Shown here: positions 9,585 to 19,420 of the stretch, piece after piece | Position numbering within the stretch: position 1 is the stretch's first letter | Layout: each line of letters opens with the position of its first letter | Assembly (NCBI GenBank): GCA_013824715.1 | Contig: PNOH01000021.1 | Location: 18,983 to 82,982 of the forward strand | Length of the DNA: 64,000 bases | From: Odoribacter sp. | GTDB taxonomy: Bacteria; Bacteroidota; Bacteroidia; Bacteroidales; Prolixibacteraceae | Direction: 5' to 3' | The notes under the pieces: generated by a model | Database searches by the model: none | Told to the model about the DNA's origin: nothing | Seen by the model: the letters and a program-made list of their open reading frames with translations, nothing else | Made by a program: the position numbers and the translations under genes

Positions 9585-10963
9585 TTGACACAGTTAAAAA
9601 AGGTGTAATATTTTTCCTGATTGATTATCCGATGAATGTACAAACAAACTTCGCGGATGTGATAATCGCCCCACATGCTCGATTCACCAAAAGGTATTTT
9701 ACTGCCTTTCGGAACAAAATCCCAGCCGTTTGGTCGGTGATAAATGGAGTGAAGCAGCAGCCCCTGATGGTTTTCGCTGGTACTCAAATAGGGCTCATCG
9801 AGTAAGGTATTCAGCACGGTAAGTCCAGCCTGAAAATATTTTTCTCCCGATTCTGCATCTCCTTTTTCAGCTAAATATTTTCCTAAGCGCAACAATCCTT
9901 GTGCTCCAATTGCCGCTGCTGAACTGTCAACCGGCTCAAAATCATTGAATGGATTGGATGGCTTGTTCAGGTAGTCGCCCATTTTATGCAGGTTTGGCGC
10001 TCCTGAGTCCCAATATGGAATCCCGTCGGTTGGCGTATTTTCAATATAAAAATCGCAGGTCGCTTTTGTAGCTTTCAACATAATCGCTGAAAGAACCGCT
10101 TTTCCACCGAAGCCGATCAACTCACTTTCATCAATAAAATCAAGCATTTCCAGTTGCTCCGAAAATCCACACATGGCCCAGGCCAAACCTCTGGTCCAGG
10201 TAGTGAACCCGGAATAGCCCTGTTGTGAATTCGGACACCGGTAGTTCCCGTCTTTCACATTGAAAATACTTTCGTGGGCAGTGCGGCCCCAAACATCGTA
10301 ATTATCGCGGCCTTCACCATAAAATACGGCATATTTAGCTGTAGCCTGAATGTGCTGGATGGCACGTTCCAGCAGGCTGATCTTCACATCGCCTTCACCC
10401 TGAAAAACATGACCAAGCAGGTGGCTGATCATTAAAGAACGGCAGGAGCGAATGGTATCGACAAATAAGGAATGCGCGCCATTGAACGAATGTATGAAAC
10501 CTCCGGAAGGAATGGTTGTCCAGCGTGAAACCTGCACTGCACCTGATATTTTCAAGGCAAGTTCATAGAAATTCTTCTCCCATTCGTTGAACGGAATTTT
10601 ACCTTCACGCATTAACCGCAGCAGGTTTCCGTAGGTGCTCACATTGTTGAAGCCATGATCGTGAACCCCGGTATGGCTGACATGAGGAGCCATTTTTGAA
10701 ATCGTATTCTTTCTGGCAAGCTCCAATAATTTTTGATCTTCCGAAATATCAAACTGTAGTATAGCCGATCCATACTGAAATCCCTGGGTCCATTCGGTCC
10801 ACCCACGGGTTGAATACTTTCCTTCGACGGTAAAAACCGGGGAGCCTTGTGAATCATCATACTGTTTTTCAATCAGATGGATTTTCTGATCCGAAAGTTG
10901 CCAGAACCGGTTGAGTTTGCCCGAAAGTTCTTCAGGTTTAAGTTTATCGTTTATTCGCATCAT
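9581..10963 (-). CDS. Glycoside hydrolase family 88-like (unsaturated glucuronyl hydrolase)
   Basis: TRGWTEWTQGFQYG, HDHGFNNVSTYGNLLRL, QQGYSGFTTWTRGLAWAMCGF; overlaps the isomerase by 4 nt. Confidence 0.75.
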   Translation of the reverse strand: MMRINDKLKPEELSGKLNRFWQLSDQKIHLIEKQYDDSQGSPVFTVEGKYSTRGWTEWTQGFQYGSAILQFDISEDQKLLELARKNTISKMAPHVSHTGVHDHGFNNVSTYGNLLRLMREGKIPFNEWEKNFYELALKISGAVQVSRWTTIPSGGFIHSFNGAHSLFVDTIRSCRSLMISHLLGHVFQGEGDVKISLLERAIQHIQATAKYAVFYGEGRDNYDVWGRTAHESIFNVKDGNYRCPNSQQGYSGFTTWTRGLAWAMCGFSEQLEMLDFIDESELIGFGGKAVLSAIMLKATKATCDFYIENTPTDGIPYWDSGAPNLHKMGDYLNKPSNPFNDFEPVDSSAAAIGAQGLLRLGKYLAEKGDAESGEKYFQAGLTVLNTLLDEPYLSTSENHQGLLLHSIYHRPNGWDFVPKGSKIPFGESSMWGDYHIREVCLYIHRIINQEKYYTFFNCVK

Positions 10964-11182
10964 GTTAGGTTCGTTTCAGGAGCCTAATTTACGTTTATTC
11001 AGCCTCTTTTTTTAATGCTGATGTTGTTTTTTGAGAATTATAGATTGAGTCCACTCCGAAAAGTCATCCGATGATTCTTTTGATACTATTTGAGATAATT
11101 AAAGTCAGCTAATCAGATGTTTATGAATTCATCGGATGACTAAGTCACATTACCAGTTCATATTTGGAAGCAGAAGTTATCT

Positions 11183-12142
11183 TCACATCGTTATGACTAC
11201 TTTTCCTTTGTGTTCTCCTTTACCAAAAATCCTGAAAGCTTCAGAAAATTCTGTTAGTTTGTAAGGCCCATCTATCGCAGGTTTGACTTTGCCAGCTACG
11301 AATAGTTCGTTCATATAAATTAAATCCTTGTTTGGCTTTAATGCAACGATACGTATGTGCTTTTTACTGATCATCGAAATTAACCGCCCCAGGACTAAAG
11401 CCTGAAAAAGCCTGGACATGGAACCTCCAACGGTCACATAAATTCCATTGGGACATAAAACACGGAGATAATCGAATATCGAACGATTCGTCTTTACATC
11501 AAGGATCAGGTCATACGACAGGCCATTTCTGGTGAAATCTTCCCGGGTATAATCAACGACATAATCAAAGCCTATTGATCGCATCATGTCCAATTTACTT
11601 GTGCGGTCAACGCCAGTTGTTTCAACCCCGTGTAATTTGGCAATCTGCACTGCAAAAGTGCCAACACCTCCACCAGCGCCATTAATCAACAGCTTTTGTC
11701 CCGGTTGAATTTTCCCTATATCAATAAGGCCCTGTACGGCCAGCATTGCTGCCTGAGGGATTGCCGCTGCTTCGATGAAACTCATGCTGGCCGGCTTCAG
11801 CGCCAATGATTTTTCAGGAGCGCAGGTGTACTCGGCGAAGCCTCCCCAGCGACCGCTCAAATCACCATACACCTCATCACCTGTTTTAAACAGAGTTACA
11901 TTTTTACCAACTGCTTCAATTCGTCCAGCAATATCGGAGCCGAGTATTTTTTTCTTCGGTTTCAGAAGACCGTTTAGCAAGCGATTGATGAAGTCGCCTT
12001 CCATGAGGCCAAAGTCCCAATCATTTATTGATACCGCATAAATTTTTATCAAAACTTCGTCGTCCTTCGGAAAAGGTTTTTCTATTTCGTTGATCTGTAG
12101 AACTTCAGGCCCTCCGTATTTTGTGTAAACAATTGCCTTCAA
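11183..12142 (-). CDS. NAD(P)-dependent alcohol dehydrogenase / quinone reductase-like MDR protein
   Basis: MKAIVYTKYGGPEVLQINEIEKP, LGSDIAGRIEAVG, LLINGAGGGVGTFAVQIAK. Confidence 0.88.
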   Translation of the reverse strand: MKAIVYTKYGGPEVLQINEIEKPFPKDDEVLIKIYAVSINDWDFGLMEGDFINRLLNGLLKPKKKILGSDIAGRIEAVGKNVTLFKTGDEVYGDLSGRWGGFAEYTCAPEKSLALKPASMSFIEAAAIPQAAMLAVQGLIDIGKIQPGQKLLINGAGGGVGTFAVQIAKLHGVETTGVDRTSKLDMMRSIGFDYVVDYTREDFTRNGLSYDLILDVKTNRSIFDYLRVLCPNGIYVTVGGSMSRLFQALVLGRLISMISKKHIRIVALKPNKDLIYMNELFVAGKVKPAIDGPYKLTEFSEAFRIFGKGEHKGKVVITM

Positions 12143-12308
12143 GGTATTAAGATTTAATTTTTAAAAATGACGTACAACTTTCCGAATCTACACGCAGGGC
12201 AGAGCTTCCCGATGATTTTCCTGCGAATAGTTGCTTGCCACCCCGATTACCCGGGGCTAATTTTTGAGAAGCACCGAACCCCAGGTACCTTTCTATTAGG
12301 ACTAGTAT

Positions 12309-13106
12309 TTAAATTAACTTACTCACCGGAGTTAAAAAATAATGGTAATCAGTTCCATTTACAATCAGCCCTTGCAATAAGTGAATTTCTTCCGTAAAAT
12401 CTGAACTTGTATCAATGAAAAAATCTCCAAAATCCTTTATTATTGATGAATCAGTCCAGATAATTGGAAATAATTTCAAGTTAGTAATCACTGCATTATT
12501 TAGATTGTTTTTGCTTTTATCTTTGAATTTATCTAAATAACGTTGAATAAAAAAAGTGGTTAATCCATCTTTTGATTTAATTTTAACATTATCCGGATGA
12601 ATGTTGATTACCTCAAGTAAAAGATATTCGCCCGTCTTATTATTTCTAAAAAGAAAATCAATTGGTTTCATATCTGGAAGCTCAACCTCTATTCTGCCAA
12701 GAGAATAATCTCTTTTTAGATAATAGTCAATTACAAAAATTTCTCCAATGCCATTAGTTGTCCTTTTCCCATCTTCGTTATCAAAGTTGCCAATAACTTG
12801 TTTAACTATAGTTCTAAGTTTTCCATGTAATTTTCTAGGAATCTGGTTCAATATCTCAGCAACGATTTTATCAATATATTTCAAAAAGGAATTAGACTCT
12901 TCATCTCCAATTTTATGCAGAAGCCAATTGTCTAAGAACATTTTGCTAAAAGTAGCATTACCCTTCTTTTCAACTTCATTTTTAATGTAATTAATCCGAG
13001 ATATATATTTAACTGAAATCTTATTCCAGATTTCGTTTTTCTCTCCAATTAATTCACAAATAGAAGGACAAAATTCTTTCAATATGCTATACAATGGCAC
13101 GGTCAT
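12309..13106 (-). CDS. Hypothetical protein with possible PD-(D/E)XK-like core
   Basis: 265-aa ORF; segment KPIDFLFRNNKTGEYLLLEVINIHP resembles D-x(n)-ExVI strand pattern; no confident family. Confidence 0.6.
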   Translation of the reverse strand: MTVPLYSILKEFCPSICELIGEKNEIWNKISVKYISRINYIKNEVEKKGNATFSKMFLDNWLLHKIGDEESNSFLKYIDKIVAEILNQIPRKLHGKLRTIVKQVIGNFDNEDGKRTTNGIGEIFVIDYYLKRDYSLGRIEVELPDMKPIDFLFRNNKTGEYLLLEVINIHPDNVKIKSKDGLTTFFIQRYLDKFKDKSKNNLNNAVITNLKLFPIIWTDSSIIKDFGDFFIDTSSDFTEEIHLLQGLIVNGTDYHYFLTPVSKLI

Positions 13107-13357
13107 AATATTGGTGCTTACTTCAGTAATTTACGCATAGTAATCCAAATTTAAGAATATTATCCGATCACCATATTATGGATAATAATAATTTTAAGTA
13201 ATTGAAAATTAATTTTTTGTGATTTCGAAACTGAATGGTTTACCGCTGTGTTTCAGTAGCGTAGCACTATTATAAAACAATACAAAATTAGAAGATACTG
13301 ACCTGTAATTTGAAGAAAAAACCTCTAAGACTGATCTAACAGCGTTCCAGAGGTATA

Positions 13358-13448
13358 AAAAAAACGCTTACAATTTTTACCTTGTAAGCGCCTGATTGGT
13401 TGGTCGGTCTGCTGGGATTCGAACCCAGGGCCCGCTGATCAGGAGTCA
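13358..13448 (-). repeat. Distal duplicate of tRNA-Lys 3' part plus terminator (att-like repeat)
   Basis: 91 bp ungapped alignment to 14461-14551 with 6 mismatches; contains CCA end, acceptor 3' strand, T-arm, variable loop, anticodon-arm 3' half, and terminator hairpin. Confidence 0.9.
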
Positions 13449-13567
13449 TATTTTTTGATACGAATCAATGAAAGTTAAAATGCTTTCATGATAGTATTTA
13501 AAGAGAATTAACTTTGCTGATAAAGGTCGTTAAGTGGGGATAGGTAAATAAAAAATCGAATATCAAT

Positions 13568-13598
13568 TTTGAAAATGGTATATATTTATATACCTTTA
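13568..13598 (+). promoter_or_regulatory. Putative promoter of hicAB cassette
   Basis: TTTG (13568-13571)-N19-TACCTTTA (13591-13598), near match to TTTG-N19-TAnnTTTG. Confidence 0.5.
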
Positions 13599-13616
13599 CG
13601 CCATAAAACACAAAAG

Positions 13617-13709
13617 ATGAAACGAGTCATGAGACGTAATCTCACAGTCGCACGATCCCGAGTACTTGGGATGGCGAGTTCCATGTGGCAATTAAAAAAC
13701 AAATTATAA
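13617..13709 (+). CDS. Putative 30-aa basic microprotein upstream of hicA
   Basis: ATG...TAA: MKRVMRRNLTVARSRVLGMASSMWQLKNKL; stop is 4 nt before hicA ATG; downstream of promoter-like sequence. Confidence 0.45.
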   Translation: MKRVMRRNLTVARSRVLGMASSMWQLKNKL

Positions 13710-13713
13710 TCAC

Positions 13714-13896
13714 ATGAAATATTCAGAGTTTCACAGAAAGATTATACGGAATGGGTGGAAATTTAGCCATGCCGATGGAAGCCACTATTTTTATACAAAA
13801 GAAGGAATTCTTTCAGAGCCTGTACCCTATCATGGGAGCAAAGAGTTTTACGAACCGTTAAGAAAGAAAATTGCAAAGAACATGGGGCTTAAATAA
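13714..13896 (+). CDS. hicA: HicA-family mRNA interferase toxin
   Basis: 60 aa: IIRNGWKFSHADGSHYFYTKEG...PVPYHGSKEFYEPLRKKIAKNMGLK; GSH and PVPxHGxKE motifs. Confidence 0.85.
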   Translation: MKYSEFHRKIIRNGWKFSHADGSHYFYTKEGILSEPVPYHGSKEFYEPLRKKIAKNMGLK

Positions 13897-13923
13897 CCAC
13901 ACTCTTTAAAAAAAATTACGAAC

Positions 13924-14334
13924 ATGGAAAAATTAATTATTCAAATCGGAGCAAGTTCCGATCATTTTGGCGGTTTTGCTGTAAATGTTGACGGAATTAA
14001 TGGAGCTGGAAACACTGTTGAAGAATGTAAAGCCAACATATTAGAGGGCTTAAAACTAATGATTAGTTATAGCAGCAAAAGTTATTGCAAAGCTCCTCAG
14101 TGGCTGGTTGACAGTGAATACGAAATTGAATATCAGTACGACATTCAAAGTATCCTAAGTTACTATGCCAATGTATTTACCAAACCTGCCCTTGAAAGGC
14201 TGACAGGTATCAATCAAAAACAACTTCACCACTACGCCACCGGCCTTAAAAAGCCGCGCGAACCCCAACGAAAGAAAATTGAACAGGCGTTGCACCGTCT
14301 GGGCAGTGAGTTAATGTCCGTTCGTTTCGTTTGA
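13924..14334 (+). CDS. hicB: HicB-family antitoxin with C-terminal helix-turn-helix
   Basis: GGFAVNVDGINGAGNTVEECKANILEGLKL followed by LERLTGINQKQLHHYATGLKKPR...IEQALHRLG. Confidence 0.85.
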   Translation: MEKLIIQIGASSDHFGGFAVNVDGINGAGNTVEECKANILEGLKLMISYSSKSYCKAPQWLVDSEYEIEYQYDIQSILSYYANVFTKPALERLTGINQKQLHHYATGLKKPREPQRKKIEQALHRLGSELMSVRFV

Positions 14335-14460
14335 TATGGTTTTGCATTTTTATCAATGGCCACTGCTATAACGAATTAAGCCTGGAAATATGCCCGGCTT
14401 TTTTTAAATTAATCAAAATTGACAAAAACGGGGATTGAGTGTTTCAAATCGTGTATCAAT

Positions 14461-14493
14461 AAAAAAACGCTTACAAATTTCACCTTGTAAGCG
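14461..14493 (-). terminator. Intrinsic terminator of tRNA-Lys
   Basis: Minus strand CGCTTACAA...TTGTAAGCG stem followed by T7. Confidence 0.8.
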
Positions 14494-14503
14494 CCTGATT
14501 GGT

Positions 14504-14579
<76 letters not shown>

Positions 14580-14739
14580 AATCGGCGACAAAAGTAACAG
14601 ATTGTTTGGCATTTTCAAAAATCGGCTCCGAAAATGGCAATTATTTGTTTTGATCAAAGAATTTGATGTTAACTGCCTTTTATGTTATACCGGTTCGGTG
14701 AAATAAGTCTATCTTCGCGCTTCATTTTACAAAAATTGT

Positions 14740-15651
14740 ATGGGGCACTATGGTGGTGAGATTGCTGCGTTGTTGACTGCCGTCTTTTGGACGGTAACAA
14801 GTCTTTCATTCGAATCCGCAGGCAAAAAAATTGGATCGCTTCAGGTCAATCTTATTCGTTTGGTAGTTGCATTTTTCATTTACGGAGTGGTAAATTATTT
14901 CAGGAGAGGCCTGATTTTACCATTGGATGCCAGTGCCGAAAGTTGGTTATGGCTGGCTGCATCAGGAGTGGTTGGCTTTGTTATCGGCGATTTGCTTCTT
15001 TTTCAGTCGTTTGTTGTCATCGGTGCACGAATTGCCATGTTGATCATGGCGCTGACTCCTCCTATTACAGCCTTCATGGGCTGGATGATTTTAGGGGAGG
15101 TTCTGAGTCCCATGAATTGGGTCGGTATGATTGTCACCCTGACCGGAATTTCAATCGTTATCCTGAAGCGCGAAAAACACGAAGATTCTTTATCGAAAAA
15201 GCATAAGATAACGACCAGTTATAGTATCAAAGGAATTTTACTGGCATTTGGGGGAGCCATTGGTCAGGGCGTTGGCCTGGTACTGAGCAAAAAGGGGATG
15301 GGCGAATATGATGCCTTTGCAGCATCGCACATTCGGGTAATAACGGGCATGATTGGATTTGCCATCATTATCCTGTTTACCAAACGATATGGGAAAGTAT
15401 GGAAAGCGCTACATCATAAATCTGCCATGAAACGGGTAGCGTTGGGATCAGTTTTCGGGCCTTTTCTGGGCGTTTCATTTTCGCTGCTCGCCATTCAGCA
15501 CACCCAGGCCGGTATTGCAGCTACTATCATGTCCATTGTTCCTGTACTAATCATTCCTCCTGCAATTTTCCTTTTTCATGAAAAGGTAAACTGGAAGGAA
15601 ATTATTGGAGCCATGATAACTGTTGGGGGTGTGGCCATTTTCTTTTTATAG
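14740..15651 (+). CDS. EamA-family (DMT) transporter
   Basis: 303 aa, 10 hydrophobic segments in two repeats, ALTPPITAFMGWMILGEVLSPMNWVGMIVTLTGI. Confidence 0.88.
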   Translation: MGHYGGEIAALLTAVFWTVTSLSFESAGKKIGSLQVNLIRLVVAFFIYGVVNYFRRGLILPLDASAESWLWLAASGVVGFVIGDLLLFQSFVVIGARIAMLIMALTPPITAFMGWMILGEVLSPMNWVGMIVTLTGISIVILKREKHEDSLSKKHKITTSYSIKGILLAFGGAIGQGVGLVLSKKGMGEYDAFAASHIRVITGMIGFAIIILFTKRYGKVWKALHHKSAMKRVALGSVFGPFLGVSFSLLAIQHTQAGIAATIMSIVPVLIIPPAIFLFHEKVNWKEIIGAMITVGGVAIFFL

Positions 15652-15653
15652 TT

Positions 15654-16532
15654 CTATTGCTTCGTCTTCAGTGGATTTTCTGATTCATCGAAGAATTGCT
15701 TTTGAAGTGCAGGAACGACCTCATCCTTTTTCACATCCTGAATCATCTTTATCAACTGAGTAACCGTTGAATTGATCAGCAATTCGCCTGCTTGTGCATT
15801 TGCTTTGGTACCAATGCCTCCGTAATGGTTAGGATATTTGGCATACCACCATATTCCGGTATAAACATTGGACAGATTCTTCAGCCTCTCCTGATCAATC
15901 CCGGATTGTTGTCCGGCCCGCTCCAGATGTACTACTTCAGGAACTATCGCCTTAATTACCGAAGATTCTTCGTTGCCTGCATGGGCATTAGACGGATCAT
16001 GCTGAGTCAGTTCTTCAGCCTTCTTTGCCACTTCAGGATCGTCGGTTGGCTGAAACCAGTACAAACTGTATGAACGCCGTTCGGACAATTGAGCCATTCC
16101 GAAAAAATTCAGAAAAGCATTGTTTCCGCCATGTCCGTTTACAATAATGATTTTATCGAATCCATTACGGGCAAGTTCGTTCAGTGTTTCCTGAAGGGCC
16201 TTCCAGATTAGTTCCGGACTGTAGGCAATTGTTCCGGGCTGATGTTTGGCTTCGTTAATCTGGCTGAAATAGTACCAGGGATATACAACCGTATATTCTT
16301 TTTCGGCTGCTCGCAAAGCAAATTCACGGGCAATAAAGAGATCGGTTCCCAAGGGAAGATGTGGCCCGTGTTTTTCAAAAACTCCGATAGGCAAAATACA
16401 GGTTTTCGATGATTTTTCGACAGCCTTGATGAAATCGGGGGCAGTCAATTCTTCGAGACGGAATGGAAGCTGCTGAGAATGTGCAGAAAACGCAAATAAA
16501 ATTAAAAGTACAACAGGAAACAGATTTTTCAT
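15654..16532 (-). CDS. Creatininase family protein (secreted)
   Basis: Signal peptide; ILPIGVFEKHGPHLPLGTDLFIA, IIVNGHGGNNAFLN. Confidence 0.88.
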   Translation of the reverse strand: MKNLFPVVLLILFAFSAHSQQLPFRLEELTAPDFIKAVEKSSKTCILPIGVFEKHGPHLPLGTDLFIAREFALRAAEKEYTVVYPWYYFSQINEAKHQPGTIAYSPELIWKALQETLNELARNGFDKIIIVNGHGGNNAFLNFFGMAQLSERRSYSLYWFQPTDDPEVAKKAEELTQHDPSNAHAGNEESSVIKAIVPEVVHLERAGQQSGIDQERLKNLSNVYTGIWWYAKYPNHYGGIGTKANAQAGELLINSTVTQLIKMIQDVKKDEVVPALQKQFFDESENPLKTKQ

Positions 16533-16536
16533 GATT

Positions 16537-18030
16537 TTATTCTGATTTTAATTTTCGTCTTGGATTCATGTACATTTCGTTTGCAAACGGTTTGAAGGCA
16601 TGACTGCCGGTTACTTTTATCAAACCCATCTGTGCTGATTTTAAGGTCTTTCCGGTTATGGCATTACCTTTCATATCAGCCAAAACCACACTGAGCAATG
16701 CTTCGTTTGGATCGCCGAAAGGCAACAGGTTGGCAATATCTTCATCTGCCTCTATGTTGGGGGCCAATCCGTTAACATAGTCAGAATCACCCACCGAATT
16801 GGCATATTTGACTACAATTGGCTGCATGGCGTACTTGTGGTTGGGATTAACATTCCCCTTTTCGTCCCAGTCTTTAATAGTCATAGAGCCTGTATATTTT
16901 CCTACCGTGTTGATTCCTACAACGGTCACTTTCATATATGGTTTCAAACCGTTGATTAATAATTCACTGGCCGAAGCGGTATTGTCTGAAACAATGATAT
17001 AGATTTTCTTAAGATTGAGCGTCTGAATTGGAGTAGCCGGATTCTTATCAGTTTTTGCAATGGTAGTAACAAAATAATCTTTGAGGGAATTGGCTCCGTA
17101 TTGTTGCACGAAATATGCTTCCAAGCCAGCATTGTACTGGCTTTGGGAAAATACTTTTGAATCATCGGTTCCATAAAGCATACTGGCCAGATAAACGCTG
17201 CTTTGCACCGAACCGCCCCCGTTGTATCGCAAATCGAGCACCATCTGGTTTATCGCGGCATCTTTGAATTTCTTAAATACATTGTTTAACTGAATATCAA
17301 AGTCGGCAGTAAAAGCATTATAAACCAGGTACCCGATTTTTTGATTATTAAATTGGAATACGGTATCTTTTTGAATGGGGTTTTCCTGCATTTCGATGGC
17401 TGTCATCGTAATTGTTTTACTGCTTGGCGATATGGTATTGTTTACGATGGTAGCAAAACCCATGGTGTAGGTTTTGTTGGTAAAAAGCAAAGTCCGGTAG
17501 TTTGAAACGGTCAATTGCTGATCGTTGATTTTAAGAAAAACATCGCCACGTTTCACTCCTGCTTTTTCTGCCGGTGAACCTTTATATACATACCTGACAA
17601 AACCAAATACGTTATCTGAAGTTCCTATTCTTCCAAGCATAAAGTCGTAACCCATTGTTTCCGAAATGCCGGCAATCCAATCATCAATGGTTTTGGAGTT
17701 ATCAACCAAAAATGACCATTTGTCAATTTCCTTGTATTTATACAGCAAACTGGCGAATAGTTTTTGAGGATCGGAATACCTGTTCAGGAATACGTTTAAA
17801 GTATCCGTATTTTTATACTTTGCCGATGTCAGTGCAGGTATCTGTTCGTTCCATAGGTAGTAGTCGCGCAGGCCTTTAAAAACAAAAGTATTAACCTCGG
17901 AGGCCTTAGGAATAATAACAGGCACTTCCTCTTTGCGGCAGCCCGAAATCCATATTCCTGTAATCAGAACAAGTGGAATGAAGTATTTAAATGCTAGATT
18001 TTTCATATTATTTGATAAAAAATTGTACAA
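16537..18030 (-). CDS. S41 family C-terminal processing peptidase, lipoprotein
   Basis: Lipobox ISGC; PDZ region GSPAEKAGVKRGDVFLKIN; DLRYNGGGSVQSSVYLA; SDNTASASELLINGLKPY. Confidence 0.88.
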   Translation of the reverse strand: MYNFLSNNMKNLAFKYFIPLVLITGIWISGCRKEEVPVIIPKASEVNTFVFKGLRDYYLWNEQIPALTSAKYKNTDTLNVFLNRYSDPQKLFASLLYKYKEIDKWSFLVDNSKTIDDWIAGISETMGYDFMLGRIGTSDNVFGFVRYVYKGSPAEKAGVKRGDVFLKINDQQLTVSNYRTLLFTNKTYTMGFATIVNNTISPSSKTITMTAIEMQENPIQKDTVFQFNNQKIGYLVYNAFTADFDIQLNNVFKKFKDAAINQMVLDLRYNGGGSVQSSVYLASMLYGTDDSKVFSQSQYNAGLEAYFVQQYGANSLKDYFVTTIAKTDKNPATPIQTLNLKKIYIIVSDNTASASELLINGLKPYMKVTVVGINTVGKYTGSMTIKDWDEKGNVNPNHKYAMQPIVVKYANSVGDSDYVNGLAPNIEADEDIANLLPFGDPNEALLSVVLADMKGNAITGKTLKSAQMGLIKVTGSHAFKPFANEMYMNPRRKLKSE

Positions 18031-18050
18031 TTATTCAGAAAATTAAAAGG

Positions 18051-19331
18051 TCAAAGTAAATAAAAGATTATAGACATAAATAATCCTGCGGCAATAAGGA
18101 TAGAAAAATTTAGAATTAAATTTCTTCTGATATTTTTACTGCCCAACGAAATGGCATAAATCATTTTTAACAGGTTGTTACTGTTGGTGGCATTAAATAT
18201 TGCGATGGCAATAGTTGTTTGCCCGATTCCTGCTTTCTGCTGCAGAAGGTTGAGTAAAAATGGATCAATATCTGTAACTCCAACTACAAAGGCTAATTGG
18301 GTAACTCCGGCACTTCCGTATCTTTTCAGTACAAAATCGGTAACCACAGCGAAAACGACAAATAATATTCCAAAAATAGCTGCAGTCCTGAATTCCAATG
18401 GATTTTTGCCTGAAGCCTGATCCACTTCCGGAGTAGTTTCTGAAAGATTTGCGGCATTTCTCCCGGAAAAAAAGCGTGAAAGCATATAAGAAACCACGAA
18501 CATGGCAATAAAAGGAATTGATAGTTGTACTGCTACCGGTCTGTTAAAAATGAAAGCCAGGATCAAAATCCGCAAATACATCATTCCGTTGGCAATCATT
18601 ATGGCCGAAACTGTTGACGAACCTGACAATCCCTTTTTTTCCTGCCGGGCTAAAATTACCGTGGTGGCTGTACTGCTGTAAATACCTCCTAAAACTCCGG
18701 TTAGAAATATTCCTGAATTGGGAAAAACAAATTTCTTCAGTAAATAGCTTGCATAAGAAATACTGGAAACAACGACAATAGCCAACCACAGGTGATACGC
18801 TGAAATCGGAATTTGATCTGAAATATTTTCTTCAGGAAGTAACGGTAAAACAATACCAGCCAAGGCAATGAATTTGGCCAGAGTAATGAACTCTTCCTCC
18901 GATGCCTTTTGGGACAGGGATATAAAATGATTTTTTAATTCGGTAACCATCAGCAACACTACAATAAACGAAAGAATAAGCCACCCCGGTTGTGTAAAAA
19001 CCATAATGGGAATGCAATAGGTGAGAAGCGCCAGTATTGTGCTGGTTAACCCATATTTGCCATTTTGCCCGATTTTATGAAAATATTGAATTCCCAGCAA
19101 AATGCCGATCAGTACAAACCCGATCAGGAATGGAATATATTTTACCGGGTCGGCGATAAAAAGCACGTAAGCGAGCAATCCTATGAATGTAAAAGTACGA
19201 TCGGTCCCAAACAAAAGGTCGTCGTTCTCGTTGATGTGGTGCCGCCGCTGTTCAAGTCCGATGAGCAACGAAAAAATAAGCACCAAAATAAATTTCACAA
19301 ATTCATCCGGTATGTAATTCAGGATTTGCAT
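18051..19331 (-). CDS. MgtC/SapB-family membrane protein with DUF4010 region
   Basis: FVKFILVLIFSLLIGLEQRRH...GTDRTFTFIGLLAYVLF; multiple TM helices. Confidence 0.82.
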   Translation of the reverse strand: MQILNYIPDEFVKFILVLIFSLLIGLEQRRHHINENDDLLFGTDRTFTFIGLLAYVLFIADPVKYIPFLIGFVLIGILLGIQYFHKIGQNGKYGLTSTILALLTYCIPIMVFTQPGWLILSFIVVLLMVTELKNHFISLSQKASEEEFITLAKFIALAGIVLPLLPEENISDQIPISAYHLWLAIVVVSSISYASYLLKKFVFPNSGIFLTGVLGGIYSSTATTVILARQEKKGLSGSSTVSAIMIANGMMYLRILILAFIFNRPVAVQLSIPFIAMFVVSYMLSRFFSGRNAANLSETTPEVDQASGKNPLEFRTAAIFGILFVVFAVVTDFVLKRYGSAGVTQLAFVVGVTDIDPFLLNLLQQKAGIGQTTIAIAIFNATNSNNLLKMIYAISLGSKNIRRNLILNFSILIAAGLFMSIIFYLL

Positions 19332-19420
19332 TTGATTCAGATGATTGAGAACAAAGATAATCTTTCAAAATCGCTAAAACAAAACACTTGCACTTCATTT
19401 CAAGTTGCTGAAATTTGTTC

